From Streptomyces sp. 8L (GTDB taxonomy: Bacteria; Actinomycetota; Actinomycetes; Streptomycetales; Streptomycetaceae), in the NCBI RefSeq assembly GCF_020176795.1, contig NZ_JAIUKE010000053.1, forward strand, positions 1 through 35,853: 35,853 bases of DNA. Reading direction: 5' to 3'. Made by a program: the position numbers and the translations under genes. The notes under the pieces were generated by a model that saw only the letters and a program-made list of their open reading frames with translations, searched no databases and had not been told where the DNA came from. Within the stretch, counting starts at the first letter, position 1; each line of letters starts with the position of its first letter. This document shows positions 1 through 8,113 of the stretch, piece after piece.

Positions 1-113
1 CCCGGGGTGGGGGCCCCCCCGGGGGGCCCCCCCCCCCGGGGGGGGCGGGGCCCCCCCCGCCCCCCGGGGGGCGGGGGGGGGGGGGGGGCCCCCGGGCCCC
101 CCCCGGGCCCCGC
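1..113. other. Low-complexity G/C block at the contig edge
   Basis: This stretch is almost only runs of G and C, with no A and a single T. It resembles the blocks at 34019-34126 and 35713-35853. I read it as an assembly or basecalling artefact at a contig end, not as a gene. Bases 114-277 look like normal high-GC sequence but hold no gene I can support. A minus-strand frame is open there and could be the start of a truncated divergent gene. Confidence 0.8.
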
Positions 114-277
114 GAGCGCGCCGGTGCTCCCGGGGGTGGTCTGCCCCGTACGGCCCAGCCGCGTCCCCCCGTGCAGCACCCCCGGTCGCCCGTACTGCCC
201 GGAGCACGGCCACCGCGGGGTCCCCGCGTGAGGCGATCGCCGGCGCGCCCGCCACCGGTACGGCGTAGCCTTCGGCC

Positions 278-682
278 GTGACCAGCCTCGACCGCAAGAC
301 CCTCGACGCGCTCACGCGCAGCCGCTACGTCAGCCTCACCACGTACCGCAGGAACGGCGCCGGCGTCGACACCCCCGTCTGGCACGCGGTGGACGACCGC
401 ACGCTCTACGTCTGGACCGACGCCGGGTCGTGGAAGGTCAAACGCGTCCGCAACGTGCCCCGCGCCGCCGCGACGGTGTGCACGGTGCGGGGCCGGATCG
501 AGAAGGGGGCCGTACGCGCCGAGGGCGCCGCGCGGCTGATCACCGACGCGGACGGCATGGCGCACGTCCAGGGACTGCTGACCGGCAAGTACGGCTGGCA
601 GTACCGGCTCACCGAACTGTCCGCGAAGCTCTCGCGTCGCCGTTCCCGGCACCCCATGATCGGCATCGCCGTCGACCTGTGA
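278..682 (+). CDS. PPOX-class (split beta-barrel) F420-type oxidoreductase
   Basis: The 134-residue product matches the small actinobacterial pyridoxamine-5'-phosphate-oxidase-fold proteins that bind F420 or flavin. Visible family features are the N-terminal RYVSLTTYRRNG strand, the following PVWHAVDDRTLYVWT hairpin, and the WKVKRVRNVPRAAATVC stretch that normally contacts the cofactor phosphate. The start is GTG at 278; no ATG in the frame would keep the first strand. About 130 residues is the usual family length. It sits about 110 bp upstream of the pyrimidine-catabolism genes, in the same direction, but the gap leaves it unclear whether it belongs to that operon. The substrate cannot be told from sequence. 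Confidence 0.85.
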   Translation: MTSLDRKTLDALTRSRYVSLTTYRRNGAGVDTPVWHAVDDRTLYVWTDAGSWKVKRVRNVPRAAATVCTVRGRIEKGAVRAEGAARLITDADGMAHVQGLLTGKYGWQYRLTELSAKLSRRRSRHPMIGIAVDL

Positions 683-790
683 GCGGCCCGCGGACGGGCG
701 GCGGGCGTACTCGTTCGGGCGACGGTGGTCTTGCCCCGGTTCCGGCCGGGGCTTACGTTCGACGGGTCCGCTGATCCGAAGGAGCAGCCC

Positions 791-1659
791 GTGACCGAGC
801 CTTCCGAGACCGCCGGGACCCGGCGCCGAACCGTCCGTGCCGCGCTCGCGCAGACGACCTGGACCGGTGACACCGAGTCCATGATCGTCAAGCACGAGGA
901 GCACGCCAGGGAGGCGGCCCGGCAGGGCGCGCGGGTGATGGGCTTCCAGGAGGTCTTCAACGCCCCCTACTTCTGCCAGGTGCAGGAGCCCGAGCACTAC
1001 CGGTGGGCCGAGCCGGTGCCGGACGGCCCCACCGTCACCCGCATGCGGGCACTCGCGCGGGAGACCGGAATGGTGCTCGTCGTGCCGGTCTTCGAGGTGG
1101 AGGGCGCGGGCCTCTACTACAACACCGCGGCGGTGATCGACGCCGACGGCTCGTACCTCGGGAAGTACCGCAAGCACCACATCCCCCAGCTCAGTGGCTT
1201 CTGGGAGAAGTACTACTTCAAGCCGGGCAACGCGGGCTGGCCCGTCTTCGACACGGCGGCGGGCAAGGTCGGTGTGTACATCTGCTACGACCGGCACTTC
1301 CCGGAGGGCTGGCGCCAACTCGGCCTGAACGGCGCGGAGATCGTCTACAACCCGTCGGCCACCTCGCGCGGCCTCTCGTCGCACCTCTGGCAGCTGGAGC
1401 AGCCGGCCGCCGCCGTGGCCAACGAGTACTTCGTCGCCGCGATCAACCGCGTCGGCCGGGAGGAGTACGGCGACAACGACTTCTACGGTACGAGCTACTT
1501 CGTCGACCCGCGCGGCCGGTTCGTCGGCGACACCGCGAGCGACAAGGAGGAGGAACTCGTCGTCCGCGACCTGGACCTGTCCCTCATCGACGAGGTGCGG
1601 CAGCAATGGGCGTTCTACCGGGACCGCAGGCCCGACGCGTACGAGGGGCTGATCGCGCC

Positions 1660-1663
<4 letters not shown>
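791..1663 (+). CDS. Beta-ureidopropionase / N-carbamoyl amidohydrolase (nitrilase superfamily)
   Basis: The 290-residue product belongs to the carbon-nitrogen hydrolase superfamily. The Glu-Lys-Cys triad is visible: Glu54 in GFQEVFNAPYF, Lys128 in KYRKHHIP and Cys165 in VYICYDRHFPE. The KYRKxHIP and CYDRHFPE forms fit enzymes that cleave N-carbamoyl beta-amino acids, releasing CO2 and ammonia. The GTG at 791 is chosen because a GGAG lies just upstream; the longer frame from 725 adds a non-homologous leader. The stop overlaps the next start (GTGA), so translation is probably coupled. With the aminotransferase and dihydropyrimidinase downstream, it fits step 2 of reductive uracil/thymine breakdown. 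N-carbamoylputrescine amidase is an alternative, but the neighbours argue against it. Confidence 0.88.
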
Positions 1664-2943
<1,280 letters not shown>

Positions 2944-3065
2944 CGGGGCCCGCGGCGCCGGAGGATGTGGAGGGGGGCCGCGCCCGCCGGAGCCCGCGCG
3001 GACCGAGGGCCGTCGGACCGTAACGACGCGACGTGCCCGGACACGGGAGAGGAGCGAGCGCCACC

Positions 3066-4469
3066 ATGACCACCCGTACGCTCATCCGCGGCGGCCTCGT
3101 CGTCACCGCGGCGGAGGAGACCCACGCCGACGTCCTGATCGAGGACAGCAGGGTCGTCGCGCTCGCCGCCCACGACTCCGGGGCCGCCGCCGGCTGGACC
3201 GCGGACGTCACCATCGACGCGACGGACCGCTATGTCATCCCGGGCGGCGTCGACCCGCACACCCATATGGAGATGCCGTTCGGCGGAACGTACGCCTCCG
3301 ACACCTTCGAGACCGGGACCAGGGCCGCGGCCTGGGGCGGCACGACGACCATCGTGGACTTCGCCATCCAGTCCAAGGGCCGCTCACTCGGCGAGGGGCT
3401 CGACGCGTGGCACGAGAAGGCGAACGGCAAGTGCGCCGTCGACTACGCCTTCCACATGATCATGTCCGACGTGAACGAGTACTCCCTCAGGGAGATGGAC
3501 CGGCTCGTGTCGGCCGGAGTCACCTCGTTCAAACTCTTCACCGCCTACCCGGGGGTCTTCTACTCCGACGACGGCCAGATCCTCCGGGCCATGCAGAGCG
3601 CCGCCGCGAGCGGCGCTCTCGTCATGGCACACGCGGAGAACGGCCCCGCGATCGACGTACTGGTGGAACAGGCGCTGGCGCGCGGCGAGCGCGATCCGCG
3701 GTACCACGGCGAAGTGCGCAGGGCGCTGCTCGAAGCGGAGGCCACGCACCGCGTGATCCGGCTGAGCCAGGTGGCGGGCGCGCCCCTGTACGTCGTGCAC
3801 GTGTCGGCGCGGGAGGCGCTCGCCGAGGTGGTGCGGGCCCGCGACGAGGGCCTGCCCGTCTTCGCCGAGACCTGCCCCCAGTACCTCTTCCTGTCGACGG
3901 ACAACCTGGCGGAACCCGGCTTCGAAGGTGCGAAGTACGTGTGTTCCACTCCGTTGCGCCCGGCCGAGCACCAGGCGGCGCTGTGGCGCGGGCTGCGCAC
4001 GAACGACCTCCAGGTGGTCTCCACGGACCACTGCCCGTTCTGCTTCGCCGGCCAGAAGGAGCTGGGCCTGGGCGACTTCTCGAAGATCCCCAACGGCATG
4101 CCCGGCGTGGAGAACCGTATGGACCTGCTCCACCAGGCCGTCGTGGACGGGCACATCACCCGCCGCCGCTGGATCGAGATCGCCTGCGCGACGCCCGCGC
4201 GGATGTTCGGCCTGTACCCGAGGAAGGGGACCATCGCGCCGGGCGCGGACGCCGACATCGTCATCTACGACCCGGGCACCGAGCACACCCTGTCTGCGAG
4301 CACGCACCACATGAACGTCGACTACTCGGCATACGAGGGCAGGCGGGTGACGGGACGGGTGGAGACGGTGCTCTCCCGCGGTGTCGCGGTGATCGAGAAC
4401 GAGGCCTACGTGGGGCACGCGGGCCACGGCGCCTACCTGCCGCGGGGAATCTGCCAGTACGTGAACTGA
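3066..4469 (+). CDS. hydA: Dihydropyrimidinase / D-hydantoinase
   Basis: The 467-residue product is a cyclic amidohydrolase of the D-hydantoinase/dihydropyrimidinase family. All binuclear metal ligands are visible: His65 and His67 (GGVDPHTHMEMPFGG), the Lys156 that becomes carbamylated (TSFKLFTAYPG), His189 (VMAHAEN), His245 (VVHVSA) and Asp321 (STDHCPF). It opens 5,6-dihydrouracil, dihydrothymine or hydantoins to N-carbamoyl amino acids, the substrate of the amidohydrolase two genes upstream. The ATG at 3066 follows a GAGAGGAG ribosome site; a longer in-frame start at 3033 is not needed. A 122-bp gap separates it from the aminotransferase. A dihydropyrimidine dehydrogenase, needed for the first step, is not in the window. 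Confidence 0.93.
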   Translation: MTTRTLIRGGLVVTAAEETHADVLIEDSRVVALAAHDSGAAAGWTADVTIDATDRYVIPGGVDPHTHMEMPFGGTYASDTFETGTRAAAWGGTTTIVDFAIQSKGRSLGEGLDAWHEKANGKCAVDYAFHMIMSDVNEYSLREMDRLVSAGVTSFKLFTAYPGVFYSDDGQILRAMQSAAASGALVMAHAENGPAIDVLVEQALARGERDPRYHGEVRRALLEAEATHRVIRLSQVAGAPLYVVHVSAREALAEVVRARDEGLPVFAETCPQYLFLSTDNLAEPGFEGAKYVCSTPLRPAEHQAALWRGLRTNDLQVVSTDHCPFCFAGQKELGLGDFSKIPNGMPGVENRMDLLHQAVVDGHITRRRWIEIACATPARMFGLYPRKGTIAPGADADIVIYDPGTEHTLSASTHHMNVDYSAYEGRRVTGRVETVLSRGVAVIENEAYVGHAGHGAYLPRGICQYVN

Positions 4470-4507
4470 CCCTGGAGCCGGGGGAGTCGGCCTGGCCGCG
4501 CGGGGCG

Positions 4508-4536
4508 GGCGGCGGTTCCCGGCCCTGACCGCCGCC
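4508..4536 (+). terminator. Hairpin between convergent hydA and hxlR
   Basis: A perfect 9-bp stem (GGCGGCGGT paired with ACCGCCGCC) with an 11-nt loop starts 39 nt after the hydA stop. There is no T-run, as is common for GC-rich actinobacterial terminators. It could serve both convergent genes. Confidence 0.5.
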
Positions 4537-4628
4537 GTGCTCCGACGCCTCGCTTCGAGCACCCGCGGGGCTTCCCACGCACGAGCGTGAGCACGACGAG
4601 AGCCGTGACGGCCAGGCAGGGCCGCGGC

Positions 4629-5042
4629 TCAGGACCGGGAGGGGGCCGCGGTGCCGGCCCGGGCGCGGTGGGCGCGGATCTCGTCGTGGTGGTCGGCGAC
4701 CCAGCCGATCAGCCGCATGACGATCTCGTGCAGGCCGTGGCCGAGCGGGGCGAGCGCGTACTCCACCCGCGGCGGCACCTCGGCGTAGGCGGTGCGCGTG
4801 ATCAGGCCGTCGTCCTGGAGCTGGCGCAGCGTGCGGGTGAGCATGCGCTGGGAGATGCCGGGGATCTGGCGCTGGAGGTCGGTGTAGCGCAGTGGGCCGT
4901 CCTCCAGGACGGCGGTGATCAGCATGCTCCACTTGTCGCCGACCCGGTCGAGGAGCTGCCGGATGAAAGCCATCTGGTCGGCCGGGATGCTCGCGCACGG
5001 CCCGATCGCAGCCGCCATCCCGGTAACCGCGCTGTCCTGCAT
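4629..5042 (-). CDS. HxlR-family winged-helix regulator
   Basis: The product (about 137 residues) has the HxlR/DUF24 pattern: an N-terminal Cys (GPCASIP), then LLDRVGDKWSMLITAVLEDGP, LRYTDLQRQIPGISQRMLTRTL as the recognition region, and VPPRVEYALAPLGHGL as the wing. Such regulators bind as dimers and often respond to electrophiles or redox signals through the N-terminal Cys. Two starts are possible: ATG at 5042, with GGAGG 12 nt upstream, and ATG at 5051, where the same GGAGG is only 3 nt away. I prefer 5042. It is divergent from the SDR gene at 5496 and very likely controls it through the palindromes at 5065-5118. Confidence 0.9.
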   Translation of the reverse strand: MQDSAVTGMAAAIGPCASIPADQMAFIRQLLDRVGDKWSMLITAVLEDGPLRYTDLQRQIPGISQRMLTRTLRQLQDDGLITRTAYAEVPPRVEYALAPLGHGLHEIVMRLIGWVADHHDEIRAHRARAGTAAPSRS

Positions 5043-5064
5043 GGCGCCCATTCCCCTCCGTCGC

Positions 5065-5078
5065 GCACACCGGTGTGC
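5065..5078. promoter_or_regulatory. 14-bp perfect palindrome upstream of hxlR
   Basis: GCACACCGGTGTGC is a perfect palindrome 23 bp upstream of the preferred hxlR start. Its position suits an operator for autoregulation. Binding by the HxlR protein is inferred. Confidence 0.4.
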
Positions 5079-5083
5079 CTTTT

Positions 5084-5118
5084 GTAGCGGCTTCCATACT
5101 GGCGCATCATGGCGCTAC
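5084..5118. promoter_or_regulatory. Inverted repeat in the hxlR-SDR divergent region
   Basis: The arms GTAGCG...CCAT and ATGG+CGCTAC form an interrupted inverted repeat around a central spacer. A weak plus-strand promoter fits in the same place: TTGTAG at 5082-5087, 17 bp, then CATCAT at 5105-5110. This is a second candidate site for the adjacent HxlR-type regulator. Confidence 0.35.
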
Positions 5119-5148
5119 GAACAAATGAGAGGAATTGGAGGTCGGAGC

Positions 5149-5436
5149 ATGGAGGCAGGCGGCGCGCGGGCAGAGGCGGCGTCCCGGCGGATCGAGCCGC
5201 CGGCCGCCTCCGAGGGAGTGAGCCGCCCCTGCCGGGCCCTGGACGACGTCTGGACACCGGCCCGCGCGGTCGCCCGCGACGGCAGACCGGCCGACGGCCC
5301 GGCGAAGGCCGCCGGACGCGGCACCGGCACGCCGGCCGTGCGGATGAGCCGCGCCGCCTCCCCTGGCCTCCTGACCGACACCCGGAAGGACGCCGGGAGC
5401 CGCCAGGCCCCACTGGTGTGGGACTCCCGGGGCTGA
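5149..5436 (+). CDS. Candidate small ORF, 95 aa, unknown
   Basis: The frame opens with ATG at 5149 after a good GGAGG site about 8 nt upstream and runs 95 codons with high GC3. The product is basic, Ala/Arg/Gly-rich and shows no domain I recognise. It lies between the divergent hxlR promoter and the SDR gene, so it would be the first gene of the SDR transcript. Random open frames are common at this GC content. An alternative reading is a long 5' leader, and no homology is visible. Confidence 0.3.
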   Translation: MEAGGARAEAASRRIEPPAASEGVSRPCRALDDVWTPARAVARDGRPADGPAKAAGRGTGTPAVRMSRAASPGLLTDTRKDAGSRQAPLVWDSRG

Positions 5437-5495
5437 TCCGGCCACTCTCGACCGTCATCCCCCGTCACCGCCGCAGTAGTTGGAGGAGTATCCCC

Positions 5496-6206
5496 ATGTC
5501 CAAAGTGATCGCTGTCTTCGGGGCAGGCCCTGGTCTCGGCGCTTCCCTCGCCCGACACTTCGCCGCCGAGGGCTTCCGTGTCGCGCTGGTGGCGCGTCGC
5601 AAGGACCGCCTCGACGCCCTGGTCGAGCGGCTCGCCGCCGAGGGCGTCGACGCGACCGGCTTCACGGCCGACCTCTCCGTGCCCGACGAGATCCCCGCCC
5701 TGGTCGAGGCTGTCCGCGAGCGGCTCGGCCGGATCGACGTGGTCGAGTACGGCCCGGTCCCCACGGTCCCCTTCACCCCGGCCGCCGAACTGGAGCCGGA
5801 CACCCTGGCCCAGGGCGTCCCGCTGCTCCTGCTCACACCGCTGGCCGTCGTCCGGGCCGTGCTGCCGGAGTGGAAGGAGCGCGGCGACGGCGCCTTCCTG
5901 ATGACCACCGGCGCCACCGCCGTCCACCCCATGCCGCACATAAGCGGGGTCGGCCCGCTGATGGCCGCCGCCCGGAACTGGCTCTACTCCCTCAACGGGG
6001 AACTCGCCGAGTCGGGCATCTACGCGGGCACCCTCTCGATCGCCGCGTTCATCGGAGGCAGTGAGGCGGCGGAGGCGGCCGGCGCCTCGGAGCTGACAGC
6101 CGCGTTCCCTGTCGTCGACCCGGCCGACCTCGCCGCGCTCTACTGGGACATGTACACCGAGCGCGACCGCGTCGAGGAGGTCCACCCCGCCCTCAGGGCC
6201 GGCTGA
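5496..6206 (+). CDS. SDR-family protein without the usual YxxxK pair
   Basis: The 236-residue product has an N-terminal Rossmann motif (VFGAGPGLGASLA, residues about 7-19), an NADP-type ARRKDRLDALV stretch, an ADLS acidic turn and the later TTGAT strand where the catalytic Ser normally lies. About 13 residues on, where Tyr-x3-Lys is expected, the sequence reads SGVGPLMAAARNW, with neither Tyr nor Lys. It may bind NAD(P) without classical SDR catalysis, or use a different mechanism. ATG at 5496 follows TTGGAGGAG. It is divergent from the HxlR regulator, a common arrangement for an inducible oxidoreductase. The substrate is unknown. Confidence 0.85.
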   Translation: MSKVIAVFGAGPGLGASLARHFAAEGFRVALVARRKDRLDALVERLAAEGVDATGFTADLSVPDEIPALVEAVRERLGRIDVVEYGPVPTVPFTPAAELEPDTLAQGVPLLLLTPLAVVRAVLPEWKERGDGAFLMTTGATAVHPMPHISGVGPLMAAARNWLYSLNGELAESGIYAGTLSIAAFIGGSEAAEAAGASELTAAFPVVDPADLAALYWDMYTERDRVEEVHPALRAG

Positions 6207-6220
6207 CCGGCCGGCCTTCC

Positions 6221-6256
6221 CGGCGGTGTGGAGCGCGCGTGCGGTCCACACCGCCG
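6221..6256 (+). terminator. Strong hairpin downstream of the SDR gene
   Basis: A 12-bp perfect stem (CGGCGGTGTGGA paired with TCCACACCGCCG) with a 12-nt loop starts 14 nt after the SDR stop. It is a good intrinsic-terminator-like hairpin without a T-run. From 6257 to 6619 I see no gene; the gap should hold the promoter of the next gene. Confidence 0.6.
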
Positions 6257-6619
6257 ATCCAGGCGGTCCAGTTCTCACGAACGGCCCTTCGCCCGGGTAC
6301 GAGCCAGCCACCGGGCCCGCTTGCTCGCGCGCTCCTCGTGGCGCCGGGGCGAAGACCGGCCTGCCGCCCCGAGGTCCGGGAGCGCAACCCGGCCAGGTGG
6401 CCGGTTACCGCGGTCTTGACCGGGATGCCCGGTGTGCCGGGTTGCCGTGGACGCGCGCGGGCGGGAGCATCCCCGACATGAGCTGACGGCCGGCCAGGTC
6501 GGAGAGTTCGCGAGCCGGGCGGGTCGCGGGCGGTACGTACCCCGGGCGGCACACCGGAACGCCACCGGCGCCCGGAGCGCCGCCGGCCGGCCGCCCCGCA
6601 CCCCGAGGAGGAACGCCCG

Positions 6620-7633
6620 ATGGATTTCGGCCTTGTCCTGCAGACGGACCCGCCGGCGCGCGCGGTCGTGGACCTCATGCGCCGCGCGGAGTCCGCAGGG
6701 TTCCGCTACGGCTGGACCTTCGACTCGGCGGTGCTGTGGCAGGAGCCCTTCGTCATCCACAGCCGGGTCCTCGCGGAGACCGAACGGCTGGTCGTGGGGC
6801 CGATGGTGACCAACCCGGGGACGCGGACCTGGGAGGTCACGGCCTCCACCTTCGCGACGCTCAACGAGATGTACGGGAACCGGACGGTGTGCGGCATCGG
6901 CCGGGGCGACTCCGCGATGCGGGTCGCCGGGCGCGCCCCGAACACGCTGGCCCGGCTCGGCGAGGCGATCGGCGTGATCCGGGACCTCGCGGAGGGCCGG
7001 GAGGCCCTGGTCGAGGGGCGTCCGCTGCGGCTGCCGTGGGTCAGGGACGGCCGCCTGCCGGTATGGATGGGGGCGTACGGGCCGAAGGCGCTGGCATTGG
7101 CGGGCCGGGTCGCCGACGGGTTGATCCTCCAACTCGCCGACCCGTATCTGACGGAGTGGATGATCAAGGCGGCCCGGACGGCGGCGGCCGAGGCGGGCCG
7201 GGACCCGGCCGCGCTGACGGTGTGCGTGGCGGCGCCCGCGTACGTCGGCGACGACCTGGCGCACGCGCGCGAGCAGTGCCGCTGGTTCGGCGGGATGGTC
7301 GGCAACCACGTCGCCGACCTGGTCGCGCGGTACGGCGCGCACTCCGGTGCCGTACCCGACGAGCTGACGGACTACATCGAGCGGCGGCAGGGCTACGACT
7401 ACGCACACCACGGCCGGGCCGGCAACCCGTCGACCGGCTTCGTGCCGGACGACATCGTGGACCGCTTCTGCGTACTGGGCGACGCGGCGGCCCACGTCAC
7501 GAAGCTGCGGGCGCTGCGGGACCTGGGCGTCGACCAGTTCGCGCTGTACGCCATGCACGACGCGAAGGAGCCGACGATCGACGTCTACGGCCTGCGGGTC
7601 ATCTCGGAACTGAGCGGGTCATCCCGGAGTTGA
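6620..7633 (+). CDS. LLM-class F420/flavin-dependent oxidoreductase
   Basis: The 337-residue product is a luciferase-like monooxygenase-fold protein of the F420-dependent type. Visible markers are MDFGLVLQTDPPAR at the start, GWTFDS, the TNPGTRTWEVTASTFATLNEMYGNR block typical of methylene-H4MPT-reductase-like enzymes, and the LPVWMGAYGPKALALAGRVADG cofactor region, here noted only in part. ATG at 6620 follows GAGGAGG. To my knowledge members of this subgroup often lie beside hydantoinase genes, so it may act with the pyrimidine/hydantoin operon from which it is now separated by the HxlR-SDR pair. The last residues (ELSGSSRS) are encoded by the first unit of a tandem repeat. Confidence 0.85.
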   Translation: MDFGLVLQTDPPARAVVDLMRRAESAGFRYGWTFDSAVLWQEPFVIHSRVLAETERLVVGPMVTNPGTRTWEVTASTFATLNEMYGNRTVCGIGRGDSAMRVAGRAPNTLARLGEAIGVIRDLAEGREALVEGRPLRLPWVRDGRLPVWMGAYGPKALALAGRVADGLILQLADPYLTEWMIKAARTAAAEAGRDPAALTVCVAAPAYVGDDLAHAREQCRWFGGMVGNHVADLVARYGAHSGAVPDELTDYIERRQGYDYAHHGRAGNPSTGFVPDDIVDRFCVLGDAAAHVTKLRALRDLGVDQFALYAMHDAKEPTIDVYGLRVISELSGSSRS

Positions 7634-7740
7634 GCGGACCGTCCGGGAACTGAGCGGACCTTCCCCGGAATTGAGCGGACCGTCCGGAACCGGGCGGGCA
7701 TTCCTCGGAATTGAGCGGGCCGTCCCCGGAACTGAGCGCC
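7605..7740. repeat. 20-21 bp tandem repeat, about seven units
   Basis: TGAGC recurs at 7611, 7631, 7651, 7672, 7712 and 7733, with a decayed unit near 7691. The unit is roughly CGGAAYTGAGCGGRCCGTCC. The array begins inside the 3' end of the LLM oxidoreductase gene and runs into the intergenic region. There are no unique spacers, so it is not a CRISPR array. Confidence 0.85.
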
Positions 7741-7743
7741 ATC

Positions 7744-7883
7744 GAATCAGACCGAGCCGACTCGGACCGAGCCGAATCGGACCGGGCCGGCCCGAGCCGA
7801 GCCGGCCCGAGCCGAGCCGGACCGGGCCGAGCCGGAGCGGCCAGAACCGGAGTGGACCGAATCGAACTGAAGCGGACCGAACC
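7744..7883. repeat. Pentanucleotide microsatellite-like tract (CGRNC-type, about 28 units)
   Basis: The sequence breaks cleanly into 5-mers such as CGAGC, CGACT, CGGAC, CGAAT, CGGGC and CGGCC for about 140 bp, directly after the 20-21 bp repeats. All frames stay open through it, which produces Ala/Arg/Gly/Ser-rich phantom frames on both strands. I see no gene between 7634 and 8113. Only the tail (7884-8113), before asnB, looks like ordinary promoter or leader sequence. Confidence 0.8.
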
Positions 7884-8113
7884 GGTGTGTTCGAGCCAGT
7901 CCCGTGGCGGGCTGATTCCCGCCCCTCGGCAGAGGGTTGACGGGCGCCGCGTACCCACTCGGAGCGGCCCGCCAACCCGTCGTGACCAGACCTTTGCTGT
8001 TAGAAACTCCACGCAGGCGGGAGCCGCTCGCAGGTGTGGGCGGCCGAGTGAGTTGGGAAGTGGTTTACCCAGGCAACTTTTCTGGAGGAACTCTCAGAGG
8101 AACGAGGTCCAGC

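Noticed and set aside
114..277. Truncated minus-strand gene at the left edge
   Set aside because: One minus frame looks coding-like, but it overlaps the start of the PPOX gene and runs into the artefact block, so neither start nor family can be supported.
4261..5097. Large minus-strand frames overlapping hydA and hxlR
   Set aside because: They are shadow frames with Arg/Pro/Gly-rich products, overlapping genes with clear catalytic motifs.
7605..7883. CRISPR array
   Set aside because: The units are 20-21 bp or 5 bp, head to tail, with no unique spacers and no cas genes nearby.
7599..8012. Protein-coding frames through the pentamer repeats on both strands
   Set aside because: They are open only because the 5-bp repeat avoids stops; the products are low complexity with no start signals.
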